A stretch of 64,000 nucleotides of DNA from Pedobacter polaris (GCF_005116505.1 NZ_SWBR01000004.1:62001-126000), one strand, 5' to 3'. Counted from the first letter of the stretch, positions 9,998-19,100 are shown. Numbers and translations are program-made. The notes: a model not told the origin generated them from the letters alone.

Positions 9998-10899
9998 ACT
10001 CCAAAACAAATTTTAAACTAATTGGAGCCTTACTTGCGGTTGCCATTGTTTGGGGAACAACTTATTTAGGTATCCGTGTTGCCGTTCATACCATACCGCC
10101 TTGGTTTGTTACTGCAATGCGTCAAACTATTGCGTCATTAATTTTACTGGTTTTCTTGCTAAAACAAAACCAATTGAAATGGATTGGCTGGCCAGCTTTA
10201 AGAAGACAAATTTTACTGTCTTCATTAATGATTATCATAGCTAATGGTCTTACAACTGTAGCAGAGCAAAGTATTCCAAGTGGATTAACATCTTTACTAA
10301 ATGCTTTAAATCCGATAGTGGTCTTTATTGGTTGTGTTATTATCGGCCTTCAAAAACTAACTTTAAAAGGCGTTGTGGGTGTTGTTGTAGGCTTTTTAGG
10401 AGTTGCCTTTATATTTAGAGATGGCCTAAGCGACTTGCTCGACCCAAATTATAAAACAGGAATAATGTTTTTAGCGATAGCAATAACTGGTTGGGCAATT
10501 GGAACCATTTATACCAAAAAATATACGCAACAAACCTCAAATATATTTCTTGACTTATTTTACCAATTTGTGTTTTCTGCGGTTGTACAATTGATTTTTG
10601 CATTTGTATTTTCAGAAAAAATTGATCCAAGTAGTTGGAGTTTGGAAAGCCTTTTAGCTGTAGTTTATTTAGGGGTCTTTGGCTCTATAATTGGTTATTT
10701 CTGCTATAATTATGCGCTAAAAAAGGTATCAGCAACTAAAGTTTCCATACTTTCTTATTTCAATACCATCATTGCTATATTTTTAGGCTGGCTAATTTTA
10801 GATGAGGTTATTACTTACGATTTATTAATTGCTACTGCTTTAATTATTTTAGGGGTTTTTATTACAAACTACAAGGGAAAGCAAAAAGAGTTAGCTTAA
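9994..10899 (+). CDS. EamA/DMT-superfamily transporter
   Basis: The 301-residue protein contains about ten hydrophobic segments arranged as two EamA repeats of five, with the typical early sequence [15 protein letters not shown] and the second-half [15 protein letters not shown] type motif. Members of this drug/metabolite transporter superfamily move small metabolites or amino acids across the inner membrane. The substrate cannot be predicted from sequence alone. It overlaps pyrF by four bases, and repeat-rich intergenic DNA follows it. Confidence 0.85.
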   Translation: MNSKTNFKLIGALLAVAIVWGTTYLGIRVAVHTIPPWFVTAMRQTIASLILLVFLLKQNQLKWIGWPALRRQILLSSLMIIIANGLTTVAEQSIPSGLTSLLNALNPIVVFIGCVIIGLQKLTLKGVVGVVVGFLGVAFIFRDGLSDLLDPNYKTGIMFLAIAITGWAIGTIYTKKYTQQTSNIFLDLFYQFVFSAVVQLIFAFVFSEKIDPSSWSLESLLAVVYLGVFGSIIGYFCYNYALKKVSATKVSILSYFNTIIAIFLGWLILDEVITYDLLIATALIILGVFITNYKGKQKELA

Positions 10900-10911
10900 C
10901 TCAGATTGTTC

Positions 10912-10974
10912 GTCACGCTGAATTTATTTGGCTGTCATTTTTCCATAAGTATATAGTGAAGCAAATAAATTTAT
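10912..10974. repeat. intergenic inverted repeat
   Basis: AATTTATTTG at 10921-10930 is matched in inverse by CAAATAAATT at 10961-10970, directly preceded by CGTCACGCTG, a word that recurs in the palindrome family seen near 13.6 kb (CTACGCTGAATGACA). It is probably a diverged copy of a dispersed intergenic element. No gene is present in 10900-11188. Confidence 0.45.
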
Positions 10975-10992
10975 TGAAGTTGTTATTTGGTT

Positions 10993-11075
10993 CTCATACC
11001 CAACTTGATTGGGTATCGTAATGCGTTTGAAAGGGAAATTGAGCCTTAAGATTCCCGCTTTTACGGGAATGACGG
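10993..11075. repeat. dispersed intergenic repeat, family B copy 1
   Basis: About 83 bp shared with 50109-50192. Each copy has a first hairpin (ACCCAACTTGATTGGGT here), then TCGTAATGC, a variable middle, TTAAG, and a second perfect palindrome ATTCCCGCTTTTACGGGAAT at 11051-11070, followed by GACG. The same order of parts and near-equal length in both copies argue for a mobile or amplified element, not chance palindromes. It fills much of the gap between the EamA and DUF2851 genes. Confidence 0.7.
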
Positions 11076-11188
11076 CAAAAATGCATAGTCTTAAGGGACA
11101 TATATTTCCTTGTAATTTAATTTTTATAACCGTAGGTTAAATTTTCAGCAATCCTTAAATTCTTCTATTTTATTGCATAATTTCAGCT

Positions 11189-12469
11189 ATGAACTTTACT
11201 GAAGAATTTTTGCATTTCATTTGGCAATTTCGATTGTATGGTGCTCAAACATTGCGAACCACAGCAGGAGAAATTATTCAGGTATTGCACCAGGGTACTG
11301 TAAATAGAGATGCAGGTCCAGATTTTAGTAAGGCAAAATTAATTATTGGAGATACGACTTGGGTTGGAAATGTAGAGATTCATATTAAATCATCAGATTG
11401 GCTTTTGCACCATCATCAACAAGATAGCGCTTATGAAAATGTAATTCTTCATGTAGTTTATGAAGATGATACTTCAATTTATAGAAGAGATGGAACGGTA
11501 ATTCCGGTATTAATATTAAAAGGCCTTTTCCCTTTACACTTATTAGATAATTATGAACAGCTGATTACCTCGGTGAATAATTTTCCATGCGAAAAGCAAA
11601 TCCACTTAGTTGACGAATTTTTAATCAATAGCTTTTTGTCACGGGTTTTAGTAGAAAGATTAGCGCAAAAATCTAATGAAATTTATGATAAATTAAAAGA
11701 ATTAAAGGGAGACTGGGATGAAACCTTTTATCATTTTATAGCTCGTAACTTTGGCTTTAAGGTAAATGCAATTCCTATGGAGATGCTTGCCCAGTCTTTG
11801 CCACAACAATTATTTGCCAAACACAAAGATAATCCATTGCAAATAGAAGCCTTAATTTTTGGACAAGCAGGTTTTTTAAATCAAAGTTTTGTGGATGAAT
11901 ATCCAAATCAATTGAAGAGAGAATATAAATTTCTACAAAAGAAATACGGCTTAAAATCAATAGATATCTCACTGTGGAAATTTATGCGAATGCGCCCACA
12001 GAATTTTCCTACTTTAAGATTAGCACAATTTGCAGCGCTAATCGTTAATTCTAATCATCTGTTTTCTAAAATTTTAGTGATGAGAGATTATCGAAACTCT
12101 CAAATACTGTTCGAGAATTTACCGGTAAATCCATTTTGGGAAACCCATTACCATTTTAATAAAGAGGCAGAAAATGTCAGTTTACAATTGGGTAAATCAT
12201 CTATTCAAAATGTATTAATTAATACACTAAGTTTATTTTTATTCGCCTATGGAAAAGCATTAGACCAGCATAATTATGTAACAAGAAGTTTTTATTTGCT
12301 AGAGAATATATCAAGTGAAAACAATGCAATTATAAAACAATACGAGGATGCAGGCGTTCTTGTAAAAAATGCCTTTAACTCACAAGCATTATTGCAATTG
12401 AAAAAGAAGTATTGCAATGAAAAAAAATGCTTAACTTGTGGTATTGGTATTAAGCTATTAAAACAATAA
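11189..12469 (+). CDS. DUF2851 family protein
   Basis: The 426-residue protein has the DUF2851 opening: EEFLHFIWQFRLY, then T-x-x-G-E-x-I-x-V-L-x-x-G-x-x-N-x-D-A-G-P-D-F, then G-N-V-E-I-H-x-x-S-x-D-W and the YENVILHVVY segment. The N-D-A-G-P-D-F and V-E-I-H elements suggest a nuclease-like or metal-binding fold, but the function is unknown to me. A C-terminal C-N-x-x-K-C-L-T-C-G motif (last 20 residues) resembles a small metal-binding knuckle. The PspC gene begins four bases after its stop, so the two form an operon. Confidence 0.85.
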   Translation: MNFTEEFLHFIWQFRLYGAQTLRTTAGEIIQVLHQGTVNRDAGPDFSKAKLIIGDTTWVGNVEIHIKSSDWLLHHHQQDSAYENVILHVVYEDDTSIYRRDGTVIPVLILKGLFPLHLLDNYEQLITSVNNFPCEKQIHLVDEFLINSFLSRVLVERLAQKSNEIYDKLKELKGDWDETFYHFIARNFGFKVNAIPMEMLAQSLPQQLFAKHKDNPLQIEALIFGQAGFLNQSFVDEYPNQLKREYKFLQKKYGLKSIDISLWKFMRMRPQNFPTLRLAQFAALIVNSNHLFSKILVMRDYRNSQILFENLPVNPFWETHYHFNKEAENVSLQLGKSSIQNVLINTLSLFLFAYGKALDQHNYVTRSFYLLENISSENNAIIKQYEDAGVLVKNAFNSQALLQLKKKYCNEKKCLTCGIGIKLLKQ

Positions 12470-12473
12470 AAAG

Positions 12474-12695
12474 ATGTTTCAACGTATTGTTACCTTTTTC
12501 GAACAGCAAAGCTTTGGGGTTTCTACCTACTTAGCTAACAAGTTTAATATGAGTACAAACAAAGTCCGTTTGTTCTTTATTTACTCTTCTTTTTTAGCTG
12601 TTGGTTTTCCAATTCTGTTTTACCTTTTAGCTGCCGTAGTTTTAGACATCAGAAACTATGTGAAAAAAGTAAGGCTAAGGGTTTGGGATATTTGA
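12474..12695 (+). CDS. small PspC-domain membrane protein
   Basis: The 73-residue protein has a PspC-like organisation: an amphipathic N-terminal part (GVSTYLANKFNMSTNKVRLFF) followed by one or two hydrophobic segments (about 33-58) and a basic tail. PspC domains occur in phage-shock envelope-stress proteins and in many small Bacteroidota membrane proteins. This short form contains only the PspC unit. Four bases separate it from DUF2851, so it is the second gene of that operon. Confidence 0.7.
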   Translation: MFQRIVTFFEQQSFGVSTYLANKFNMSTNKVRLFFIYSSFLAVGFPILFYLLAAVVLDIRNYVKKVRLRVWDI

Positions 12696-12754
12696 GTTTA
12701 AAGTTGTAGGTTATAAGTTATAAGTGAAATCTCAAAAAACTTAAAACTTATCAC
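12696..12754. repeat. intergenic imperfect palindrome, similar to the rho-pssA spacer
   Basis: The 59 bp between the convergent PspC and ankyrin genes are almost entirely TTATAAGTT and its rough inverse AACTTATCACT. Composition and layout match the inverted repeat at 7037-7078. It could serve as a bidirectional stop for the two convergent genes, but the pairing is imperfect. Confidence 0.4.
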
Positions 12755-13411
12755 TCAATCTTCAGGCATTAAAATCTCTGCAATTTCATTAAACCCCTTA
12801 TCTGCAGCTAAGTCGGCTGGTAATTTACCACCTTCCATTCTTAAAGTTACCTCAGCACCGTGTTCTAATAATAAAATAATCAATTCTATATTGCCCAATT
12901 GAGCTGCAGAATGCAATGGTGCAACACCAGATTTTTGGCAAACATTAGGGTAAGCACCTGCATCTAATAACATTTTTGTAATGTTAAAGTTGTTGGCCGC
13001 GACAGCAGAGTGAATAGGAAAAACATTATATCCATTTTTACTGGCCACATTTACCTCAGCACCTTTAAGTACTAAAAAGCGAGCAATATCTTCGTGAGCA
13101 AAATAACAAGCCAATCCCAATGGTGTAAAACCATCTATAGAAAATGAATTAATGGTAGCAGGATTTTTAAAAATAAGCAAGGTAACATCATCAAACTTTC
13201 CAACGGCACAAGCATCGAATAAACTTAGTTCTGGTACAAATTCTGCAATTGCCTTAGCAATCTCTAACTTTTTATAATAACAGGCTAATAATACCGGAGA
13301 AATTTGATGCGAAGTAGTTTGACTAGCCAATTGTGGTTTTTGCGTAAGTAAGGCAACAACTTCCTCTAGTTGATCATTTTCAATAAGTGTTTCGAGATGC
13401 GTAATATCCAT
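12755..13411 (-). CDS. ankyrin-repeat protein
   Basis: A 218-residue protein with no signal peptide, built of about five ankyrin repeats. The clearest units are DGFTPLGLACYFAHEDIARF, then GYNVFPIHSAVAANNFNI, then GVAPLHSAAQLGNIELIILL, then GGKLPADLAADKGFNEIAE. Ankyrin stacks bind protein partners, but which one is not evident. It is encoded opposite to its neighbours, convergent with PspC and divergent from ftsK, with repeats on both sides. Confidence 0.88.
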   Translation of the reverse strand: MDITHLETLIENDQLEEVVALLTQKPQLASQTTSHQISPVLLACYYKKLEIAKAIAEFVPELSLFDACAVGKFDDVTLLIFKNPATINSFSIDGFTPLGLACYFAHEDIARFLVLKGAEVNVASKNGYNVFPIHSAVAANNFNITKMLLDAGAYPNVCQKSGVAPLHSAAQLGNIELIILLLEHGAEVTLRMEGGKLPADLAADKGFNEIAEILMPED

Positions 13412-13541
13412 TTTAAAGGTTATTTTAAACTAACAGCTTAAATTAACAAAAATAAATTGAGAATTTTAAATGTTGACGATAGATTTAGCGGTTTTAAGCA
13501 TTAAGGAATTAAGTAAAATGAAGGCTGTTCCGTATAATTGT

Positions 13542-13613
13542 TGTCATTCCGACTTTGGAGGAATCTATAAAAAGAGAATTAACTCAAAAGATTCTTCGCT
13601 ACGCTGAATGACA
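13542..13613. repeat. intergenic inverted repeat, TGTCATTC type
   Basis: TGTCATTCCGACTTTGGAGG begins at 13542, and the inverse terminus GAATGACA ends at 13613. The inner arms GGAATCT and AGATTCTTC also pair. The CTACGCTGAATGACA end resembles copies of the TGTCA-TGAGC family at 17256, 59095 and 63782-63992, so it is probably a related subfamily. It lies between the divergent ankyrin and ftsK genes. Confidence 0.6.
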
Positions 13614-13639
13614 AAAACTCTAATCGTTATAAAAGAAAA

Positions 13640-13668
13640 AATCCTGCTCAATATTATTAAGCAGGATT
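13640..13668 (-). terminator. orphan intrinsic terminator on the minus strand
   Basis: AATCCTGCT at 13640-13648 pairs perfectly with AGCAGGATT at 13660-13668 around an 11-nt loop. Read on the minus strand the hairpin is followed by T6 and a T-rich run. No minus-strand protein gene ends here: the ankyrin gene starts further left and ftsK is on the plus strand. The terminator may therefore end a short leftward transcript that starts somewhere in 13670-13870. Confidence 0.6.
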
Positions 13669-13840
13669 AACCTAAAACAAAACTATCTAAACAAAATTAT
13701 TTATTCAGCTTTTAAGTAAGACTATCATTTATTAAGAAAGTTTAATCGCCATTAACTAAATGTTAAAAAACCCTTTTGGCAATTCGAAATAATTTCTTTA
13801 AATCGTATTCGTTTTATACATCACAAACAACTATATGTTT

Positions 13841-13848
13841 TATATTTG
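13841..13848 (+). promoter_or_regulatory. Bacteroidota -7 element upstream of ftsK
   Basis: TATATTTG matches the TAnnTTTG consensus exactly and lies 24 bp before the ftsK start, implying a short leader. No clear TTTG -33 box is seen at the usual distance. Confidence 0.5.
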
Positions 13849-13871
13849 TTGATTAATAACATTTTCGAAAG

Positions 13872-16442
13872 ATGCCGGTAAAGGGGAATTCATTCAAATC
13901 AAACTCATTTAAGCAAGAAGCTGAACCAACGAGAGCTGGCCAGAAGCAAACTACAACTAAAGCACCCCGGGCTAAGATAGATCTTTTACCCACTTTCGAT
14001 TTACAAAATGGACGATTATTTAAAATAATTGGGCTTTTCTTTGTTATTATTTCTATTTATTTTTTAGTTGCCTTTACTTCCTATTTATTTACTTGGCAAG
14101 AAGACCAAAGTTATGTAATTGATGCAAATGGTGGCTGGAGCAATCTTTTTAAAGGAATTGAAGAATTAAAAAATAATGGTGTAGATGCGCCAGAGATTCA
14201 GAACTGGTTAGGTAAAATCGGTGCATTATTATCCCATCAGTTTATTTACGAGTGGTTTGGCATTGCCTCATTTTTATTTGTATTTGTATTCTTTGTAATT
14301 GGATATCGTTTACTTTTTAAAGTTAGAATATTTGGAGTTGAGAAAGTTTTAGGCTATAGCTTGTTCTTTTTACTTTTCTTGTCTTTAACATTTGGTTTTG
14401 CACATTCTTTCTTTTCAGATACTCCCCATTTTTTAGAGGGCGAAATAGGCTATTGGAGTAATAAATTATTAATTGCTCAAATTGGACAAGCGGGTGTAGG
14501 TGGGTTAATTATTTTCTTAGGACTAACGGTTTTAATTATTGCTTACAATATCGATTTTAAAATCCCACAGCGTGAAAAGGAAGTTTATCTAGATAATGAA
14601 GTTGCAGATTATGTAAGTGACATAAGAGAGGAAGTTGCGAAAAATAAGGAAAGTGAAGAGCCTTCTGGTCCGGTAGAATTTAGTATTAATGATAGATTTA
14701 AAAACGAACCTAAAAAAGAACAAAACATTGTTTTAACACCAAACCGCTTTGAAAACAAAGAGGAAAGTGTAGAAGATGTTATTGCTGGCCCTTTGGGTAC
14801 AAATGTAATACTAACACCTACCGTTACCGCTGCAGCAACTCCATTAGAAGTAGCTCCAGAACCAGCCTTTACCATAGAAAAAAGTGAGGATGAAGTAAAA
14901 GCAAATGGCTTAGTAGAACAGTTTGGTAATTACGATGAAAAATTAGACTTATCTGGCTATCAATACCCGAATTTAGATTTATTAGAGAATTATGGTTCTA
15001 ATAAAATTTCAGTTAATGCTGAAGAATTAGAAGCCAATAAAAATAAAATTGTAGAGACCTTAAATCACTACAACATAGAAATTGATAAGATTAAGGCTAC
15101 CATTGGTCCAACAGTTACTTTATACGAGATTATTCCAGCACCTGGTGTAAGAATTTCTAAGATTAAAAACTTAGAAGATGATATTGCTTTAAGCTTAGCC
15201 GCTTTAGGTATTCGTATCATTGCACCAATGCCTGGTAAAGGAACAATTGGTATTGAGGTACCTAATCAACATCCAGAAATGGTGTCAATGAGAAGTATTT
15301 TGAATACAGAGAAATGGGCTACAAATACAATGGATTTACCTATTGCTTTGGGTAAAACGATTAGCAATGAAGTGTTTATTGCAGATTTGGCTAAAATGCC
15401 CCATTTATTGGTAGCAGGAGCAACTGGTCAGGGTAAATCTGTTGGTATCAATGCTATTTTGGTTTCCTTGCTTTATAAAAAACATCCAGCGCAACTGAAA
15501 TTTGTATTGGTAGATCCCAAGAAAGTAGAGTTAACTTTATTTAATAGAATTGAACGTCATTTCTTAGCCAAATTACCTGGAGAAGCTGATGCCATTATCA
15601 CAGATACCAAAAAAGTAGTAAATACATTAAACTCGTTGTGTATAGAAATGGATCAACGTTATGATTTGTTAAAGGATGCACAAGTAAGAAATTTAAAGGA
15701 ATACAACGATAAATTTATCAAGCGTAAGCTGAACCCAAATAATGGTCACCGTTTTTTACCATTCATTGTTTTGGTAGTAGATGAGTTTGCCGATTTAATG
15801 ATGACAGCAGGTAAAGAGGTGGAAGCACCAATTGCTCGTTTAGCACAATTAGCTCGTGCTATTGGTATTCACTTAGTTTTGGCGACACAACGCCCTTCTG
15901 TAAATATTATTACAGGTACAATTAAAGCGAATTTCCCGGCAAGGTTAGCTTTTAGGGTTTTATCTAAAATAGATTCGAGAACTATTTTAGACAGTGGTGG
16001 TGCAGATCAATTAATTGGTAGGGGAGATATGCTTTTATCTACAGGTAGCGACTTAATAAGGCTACAGTGTGCTTTTGTTGATACACCTGAAGTTGACCGT
16101 ATTTCTGAATTTATTGGTAGCCAACGTGGTTATCCAGATGCTTACCAACTACCAGAATATATAGATGAAAATGCAGAATCTACCAAAGGTGATTTCGATC
16201 CTGATGATAGAGATCCTTTATTTGAAGATGCAGCACAGCTGATTGTAACACATCAACAAGGTTCTACATCCTTAATTCAACGTAAAATGAAATTGGGTTA
16301 CAATAGGGCAGGTAGAATCATCGATCAATTAGAAGCTGCAGGAGTTGTTGGTCCGTTTGAAGGGAGCAAGGCTAGAGAAGTTTTATTGCCAGATCAATAC
16401 GCTTTGGAACAGTTCTTGAATAACCTTAATAACAAAAAATAG
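13872..16442 (+). CDS. ftsK: DNA translocase FtsK
   Basis: The 856-residue protein has an N-terminal membrane domain with about four hydrophobic segments (about 48-230), a variable linker (about 235-370), and the alpha/beta motor with Walker A GATGQGKS at about 516-523, Walker B VLVVDEFADLM, and the LARAIGIHLVLATQRPS segment. It ends in a gamma winged-helix domain (about 775-845). The ATPase pumps chromosomal DNA through the division septum and acts with XerCD at dif in the families studied. Of its neighbours, lolA follows after 56 bp. Confidence 0.96.
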   Translation: MPVKGNSFKSNSFKQEAEPTRAGQKQTTTKAPRAKIDLLPTFDLQNGRLFKIIGLFFVIISIYFLVAFTSYLFTWQEDQSYVIDANGGWSNLFKGIEELKNNGVDAPEIQNWLGKIGALLSHQFIYEWFGIASFLFVFVFFVIGYRLLFKVRIFGVEKVLGYSLFFLLFLSLTFGFAHSFFSDTPHFLEGEIGYWSNKLLIAQIGQAGVGGLIIFLGLTVLIIAYNIDFKIPQREKEVYLDNEVADYVSDIREEVAKNKESEEPSGPVEFSINDRFKNEPKKEQNIVLTPNRFENKEESVEDVIAGPLGTNVILTPTVTAAATPLEVAPEPAFTIEKSEDEVKANGLVEQFGNYDEKLDLSGYQYPNLDLLENYGSNKISVNAEELEANKNKIVETLNHYNIEIDKIKATIGPTVTLYEIIPAPGVRISKIKNLEDDIALSLAALGIRIIAPMPGKGTIGIEVPNQHPEMVSMRSILNTEKWATNTMDLPIALGKTISNEVFIADLAKMPHLLVAGATGQGKSVGINAILVSLLYKKHPAQLKFVLVDPKKVELTLFNRIERHFLAKLPGEADAIITDTKKVVNTLNSLCIEMDQRYDLLKDAQVRNLKEYNDKFIKRKLNPNNGHRFLPFIVLVVDEFADLMMTAGKEVEAPIARLAQLARAIGIHLVLATQRPSVNIITGTIKANFPARLAFRVLSKIDSRTILDSGGADQLIGRGDMLLSTGSDLIRLQCAFVDTPEVDRISEFIGSQRGYPDAYQLPEYIDENAESTKGDFDPDDRDPLFEDAAQLIVTHQQGSTSLIQRKMKLGYNRAGRIIDQLEAAGVVGPFEGSKAREVLLPDQYALEQFLNNLNNKK

Positions 16443-16498
16443 ATGTACGCTCTACTAACCTGAAATTGAAGCGTTGTTAGTAGATAAATTTAAAAAAC

Positions 16499-17149
16499 AT
16501 GAAAAAGATAATAGTAACATTATTTGTTCTAGGAACATTCGGATTTGTGGCATCGGCACAAACAGATGCAAAAGCTAAAGCAATTTTGGCAGAGGTAAGT
16601 AAAAAGTATCGTACTTACAATATTGTAAAAACAGACTTTACATTTACTTTAAACAATGCACAAGCTAAAGTTAAAGAAACCCAACAAGGTACTTTATACG
16701 TTAAAGCTAACGCGAATAAGTATAAAGTTGCAATGACCAATCAAGATTTAATTAGTGATGGTAAGGTACAGTGGACTTATCTTAAAAACGATAAAGAAGT
16801 ACAAATCTCGAACGTAGACAATAGCAGCGATGCAATTAATCCGGCAAAGATTTTTACCATTTACGAAAAAGGATTTAAGTATATCTATACTGGTGAAAGT
16901 AAAGTTGGTGCAAAAACATATCAAATGATTGATTTGTCTCCGACAGATGCTAAGAAAACAATTTTTAAAGTTCGTTTAAGTATAGATAAAGCTACTAAGC
17001 AGATTGCTAATGTGGTTATCTTCGAGAAAAATGGAAATACTTATACTTATAACGTTAAAACATTTACCCCTAATGCTAAAGTTCCAGAAACAACTTTTGC
17101 TTTTGATGCCAAAAAATACCCTGGTGTTGAAGTGGTAGATTTAAGATAA
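16499..17149 (+). CDS. LolA-like outer-membrane lipoprotein carrier protein
   Basis: The 216-residue protein has a clean Sec signal peptide (MKKIIVTLFVLGTFGFVASA, cleavage before QTDAKA) and a LolA/LolB-like fold: F-T-F-T-L-x-N then a long antiparallel barrel with GTLYVKANANKYKV and ISDGKVQWTYL. In model systems LolA chaperones lipoproteins across the periplasm. Bacteroidota carry several LolA-like paralogues, so the exact role is not certain. It follows ftsK, probably in the same transcript, and ends at a strong terminator. Confidence 0.88.
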   Translation: MKKIIVTLFVLGTFGFVASAQTDAKAKAILAEVSKKYRTYNIVKTDFTFTLNNAQAKVKETQQGTLYVKANANKYKVAMTNQDLISDGKVQWTYLKNDKEVQISNVDNSSDAINPAKIFTIYEKGFKYIYTGESKVGAKTYQMIDLSPTDAKKTIFKVRLSIDKATKQIANVVIFEKNGNTYTYNVKTFTPNAKVPETTFAFDAKKYPGVEVVDLR

Positions 17150-17183
17150 TTAATTAATCTCGATAATTATTGAGATACACGTT

Positions 17184-17216
17184 AAAAGGTTTGGGCAATT
17201 GCTCAAACCTTTTTTG
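17184..17216 (+). terminator. intrinsic terminator after lolA
   Basis: An AAAAGGTTTG arm and its inverse CAAACCTTTT flank a GC/AATT/GC tip, followed by T6 and GTTTT. It lies 35 bp after the lolA stop, so it closes the ftsK-lolA unit. Confidence 0.85.
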
Positions 17217-17255
17217 TTTTAAGTGTTTTTTGAGTATTATTGCTCATAGTTCATT

Positions 17256-17280
17256 TGTCATGCTGAGCTTGTCGAAGCAT
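17256..17280. repeat. dispersed repeat, family A half-unit
   Basis: TGTCATGCTGAGCTTGTCGA followed by AGCAT. The same TGTCA-x-x-x-TGAGCTTGTCGAAG word occurs at 59095-59118 (inverse orientation) and several times at 63782-63992. This copy ends 17 bp before the start codon of the next gene. Confidence 0.8.
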
Positions 17281-17296
17281 CTTATAAAAACAAAGT

Positions 17297-18061
17297 TTGA
17301 AAATCACATTTTTAGGTACAGGTACTTCACAAGGCATTCCGGTAATTGGATGTAGCTGCGCTGTATGCCAATCTTCTGATAGTAGAGATAAAAGATTAAG
17401 GGTTTCGGTTTTAATTGAAATAGAAGGCACTACAATTGTAATTGATAGTGGTCCTGATTTTAGATACCAGATGCTTAGAGAAAAGGTAATGGATTTAGAT
17501 GCTATTTTATATACGCATGAACATAAAGACCATGTTGCGGGCTTAGATGACATTAGGCCTTTCAATTACATCCTTAAAAAGCACATTGATATTTATGCAA
17601 CACCAAGGGTGCAAGAAGCGCTAAAAAGAGAATTCTCTTATATTTTTTCGGATATTAAATACCATGGACTACCATTAATTAACTTATTTACTGTTGATGA
17701 AAGTCCTTTTGAGGTAAAAGGGAATTTAGTTATACCGATTGATGTGATGCATTATAAATTGCCGGTTAAAGGTTATCGGATTAATGATTTTACTTATGTT
17801 ACCGATGCAAAAACAATTTCTGATGAATCATTAGCTAAAATTAAAGGAAGCAAGGTGTTGGTGATTAATGCTTTACAGAAAGAAGATCACATCTCTCACT
17901 TTACTTTAGATGAAGCCATAGCTTTTGCTAATAAAGCCGGAGCAGAAACTACCTATTTTACACACATGAGCCATAATTTAGGCCTACATGTTGATATTGA
18001 AAAAGAATTGCCTCCTCATATCAAATTGGCTTATGATCGTTTATCTTTTACTATAGCGTAA
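17297..18061 (+). CDS. MBL-fold metallo-hydrolase (PhnP-like)
   Basis: The 254-residue protein opens MKITFLGTGTSQGIPVIGC, the standard start of this family, and that first residue is encoded by TTG. No ATG is available at this point. Metal-binding motifs are HEHKDHVAGLDDIRPFN (H-x-H-x-D-H), IDVMHYKLPV and a C-terminal FTHMSHNLGLH. A Cys pair near residues 19-24 (CSCAVC) matches the PhnP/lipoyl-octanoyl-like subgroup. It is probably a cyclic phosphodiesterase or related phosphoesterase, with the substrate unknown. It lies behind the lolA terminator and a family A repeat, so its promoter must lie within about 80 bp of repeat-derived DNA. Confidence 0.9.
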   Translation: MKITFLGTGTSQGIPVIGCSCAVCQSSDSRDKRLRVSVLIEIEGTTIVIDSGPDFRYQMLREKVMDLDAILYTHEHKDHVAGLDDIRPFNYILKKHIDIYATPRVQEALKREFSYIFSDIKYHGLPLINLFTVDESPFEVKGNLVIPIDVMHYKLPVKGYRINDFTYVTDAKTISDESLAKIKGSKVLVINALQKEDHISHFTLDEAIAFANKAGAETTYFTHMSHNLGLHVDIEKELPPHIKLAYDRLSFTIA

Positions 18062-18256
18062 TGCGTTGAGCTATTAAAAAAAACGCTTAAAATCATTCGA
18101 TTGAACAATCTAACCGAAAAATTAATCAGTCTGGAGCGTTAGATGTGACCGGCTGTTGGGGAAATCCTTACGCTCAGCAAGTGAACGTAATCATTTAATT
18201 TAAAGTGACTCTGTTTCGCAGGAAAGAACAAAGGCTGGAATTAGACCTATAAAAAA

Positions 18257-18283
18257 GCGGGAAAAACCATTGGCCCTTCCCGC
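18257..18283 (-). terminator. intrinsic terminator for the 18.4 kb minus-strand gene
   Basis: AGCGGGAA and TTCCCGCT pair around an 11-nt loop, and T6 follows when read on the minus strand. It lies 80 bp past the stop of the hypothetical gene at 18363-18656. The remaining 300 bp between the MBL gene and this gene holds no recognisable gene. Confidence 0.7.
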
Positions 18284-18362
18284 TCATCTAAATTAACGCT
18301 CTCGAATATTAAACACATTCTTTAGCAAAATGTTTTATCCGAAAAATAATATATTGATAGAC

Positions 18363-18656
18363 CTAGCTCGCCTTTAGAATCAGAAATGCAATCAAGTGCT
18401 CTTCGAGCAGTTCGGCATTATAGGTTCCTTCGGATGTATGGTCCGAAAGCTCAAGGCTATCATCACTAACGATAATCGTGTAAGCATTGCCCTCGATGAC
18501 TTCAGGAAAGCTGATATTTACAAAATCGGATACATGTGCAAATTCGACCGCCAGGTTGCTTCCAAGCCGCTCATTAACATACGAAGGAAACTCAGTCTTT
18601 AAAATATCGGTCAATTGCGTTGCGTCCAAGGGTTGGACATTGTTAATAGTAATCAT
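18363..18656 (-). CDS. hypothetical protein
   Basis: A 97-residue protein starting at the second in-frame ATG (MITINNVQPLDATQLTDILK). A GGGA run eight bases upstream and the weak look of the preceding residues favour this over the ATG at 18668 or a TTG at 18740. It is acidic, apparently soluble alpha/beta, with no motif I recognise. It stands alone at the edge of the accessory region, with its own terminator about 80 bp downstream. Function unknown. Confidence 0.55.
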   Translation of the reverse strand: MITINNVQPLDATQLTDILKTEFPSYVNERLGSNLAVEFAHVSDFVNISFPEVIEGNAYTIIVSDDSLELSDHTSEGTYNAELLEEHLIAFLILKAS

Positions 18657-18888
18657 ATGTTTTCCCATAAGCTTCCAATAATGGTGCCCCGATTGAATGG
18701 CAACCACATTGCGCCAGGGAGCGATAATTCTTAGTGCCAATCAAATAGTGTCCGATTTCGACAACAATCAGCCATAAGATAATTAGGGTTTATTAAACTA
18801 ACCTGCCAAAAACCATGAAAAGGAAATTTTTTTCAGTGCTTAAGCCTAGCGTAGTTGAAGTTAAATTCGTCCGATAAGCATTGAAACT

Positions 18889-18918
18889 AAAAAAACTTCC
18901 CATATAGGAAGTTTTTTT
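18889..18918. terminator. bidirectional hairpin terminator in gene-free DNA
   Basis: AAAAAAACTTCC and GGAAGTTTTTTT flank the 6-nt loop CATATA. It has A7 on one side and T7 on the other, so it can work in both directions. It is the only structure I see in 18741-19100 and does not follow an intact gene. Confidence 0.65.
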
Positions 18919-19100
18919 AAATCTATGATAAAAGTTAACGAATTTTAAGTCTTCTAAGGCCGTAGATACCTTTAGAAGATTAGCTTAGCACAAAAAAATT
19001 GGCAATATGCCTGTAAGTACCCTTGCATTTAAAAGCATATAATTTGAGAGGGAAAAATATATCTAAACAATTATTATCTCAATAAATAAGTTCGGCATGG

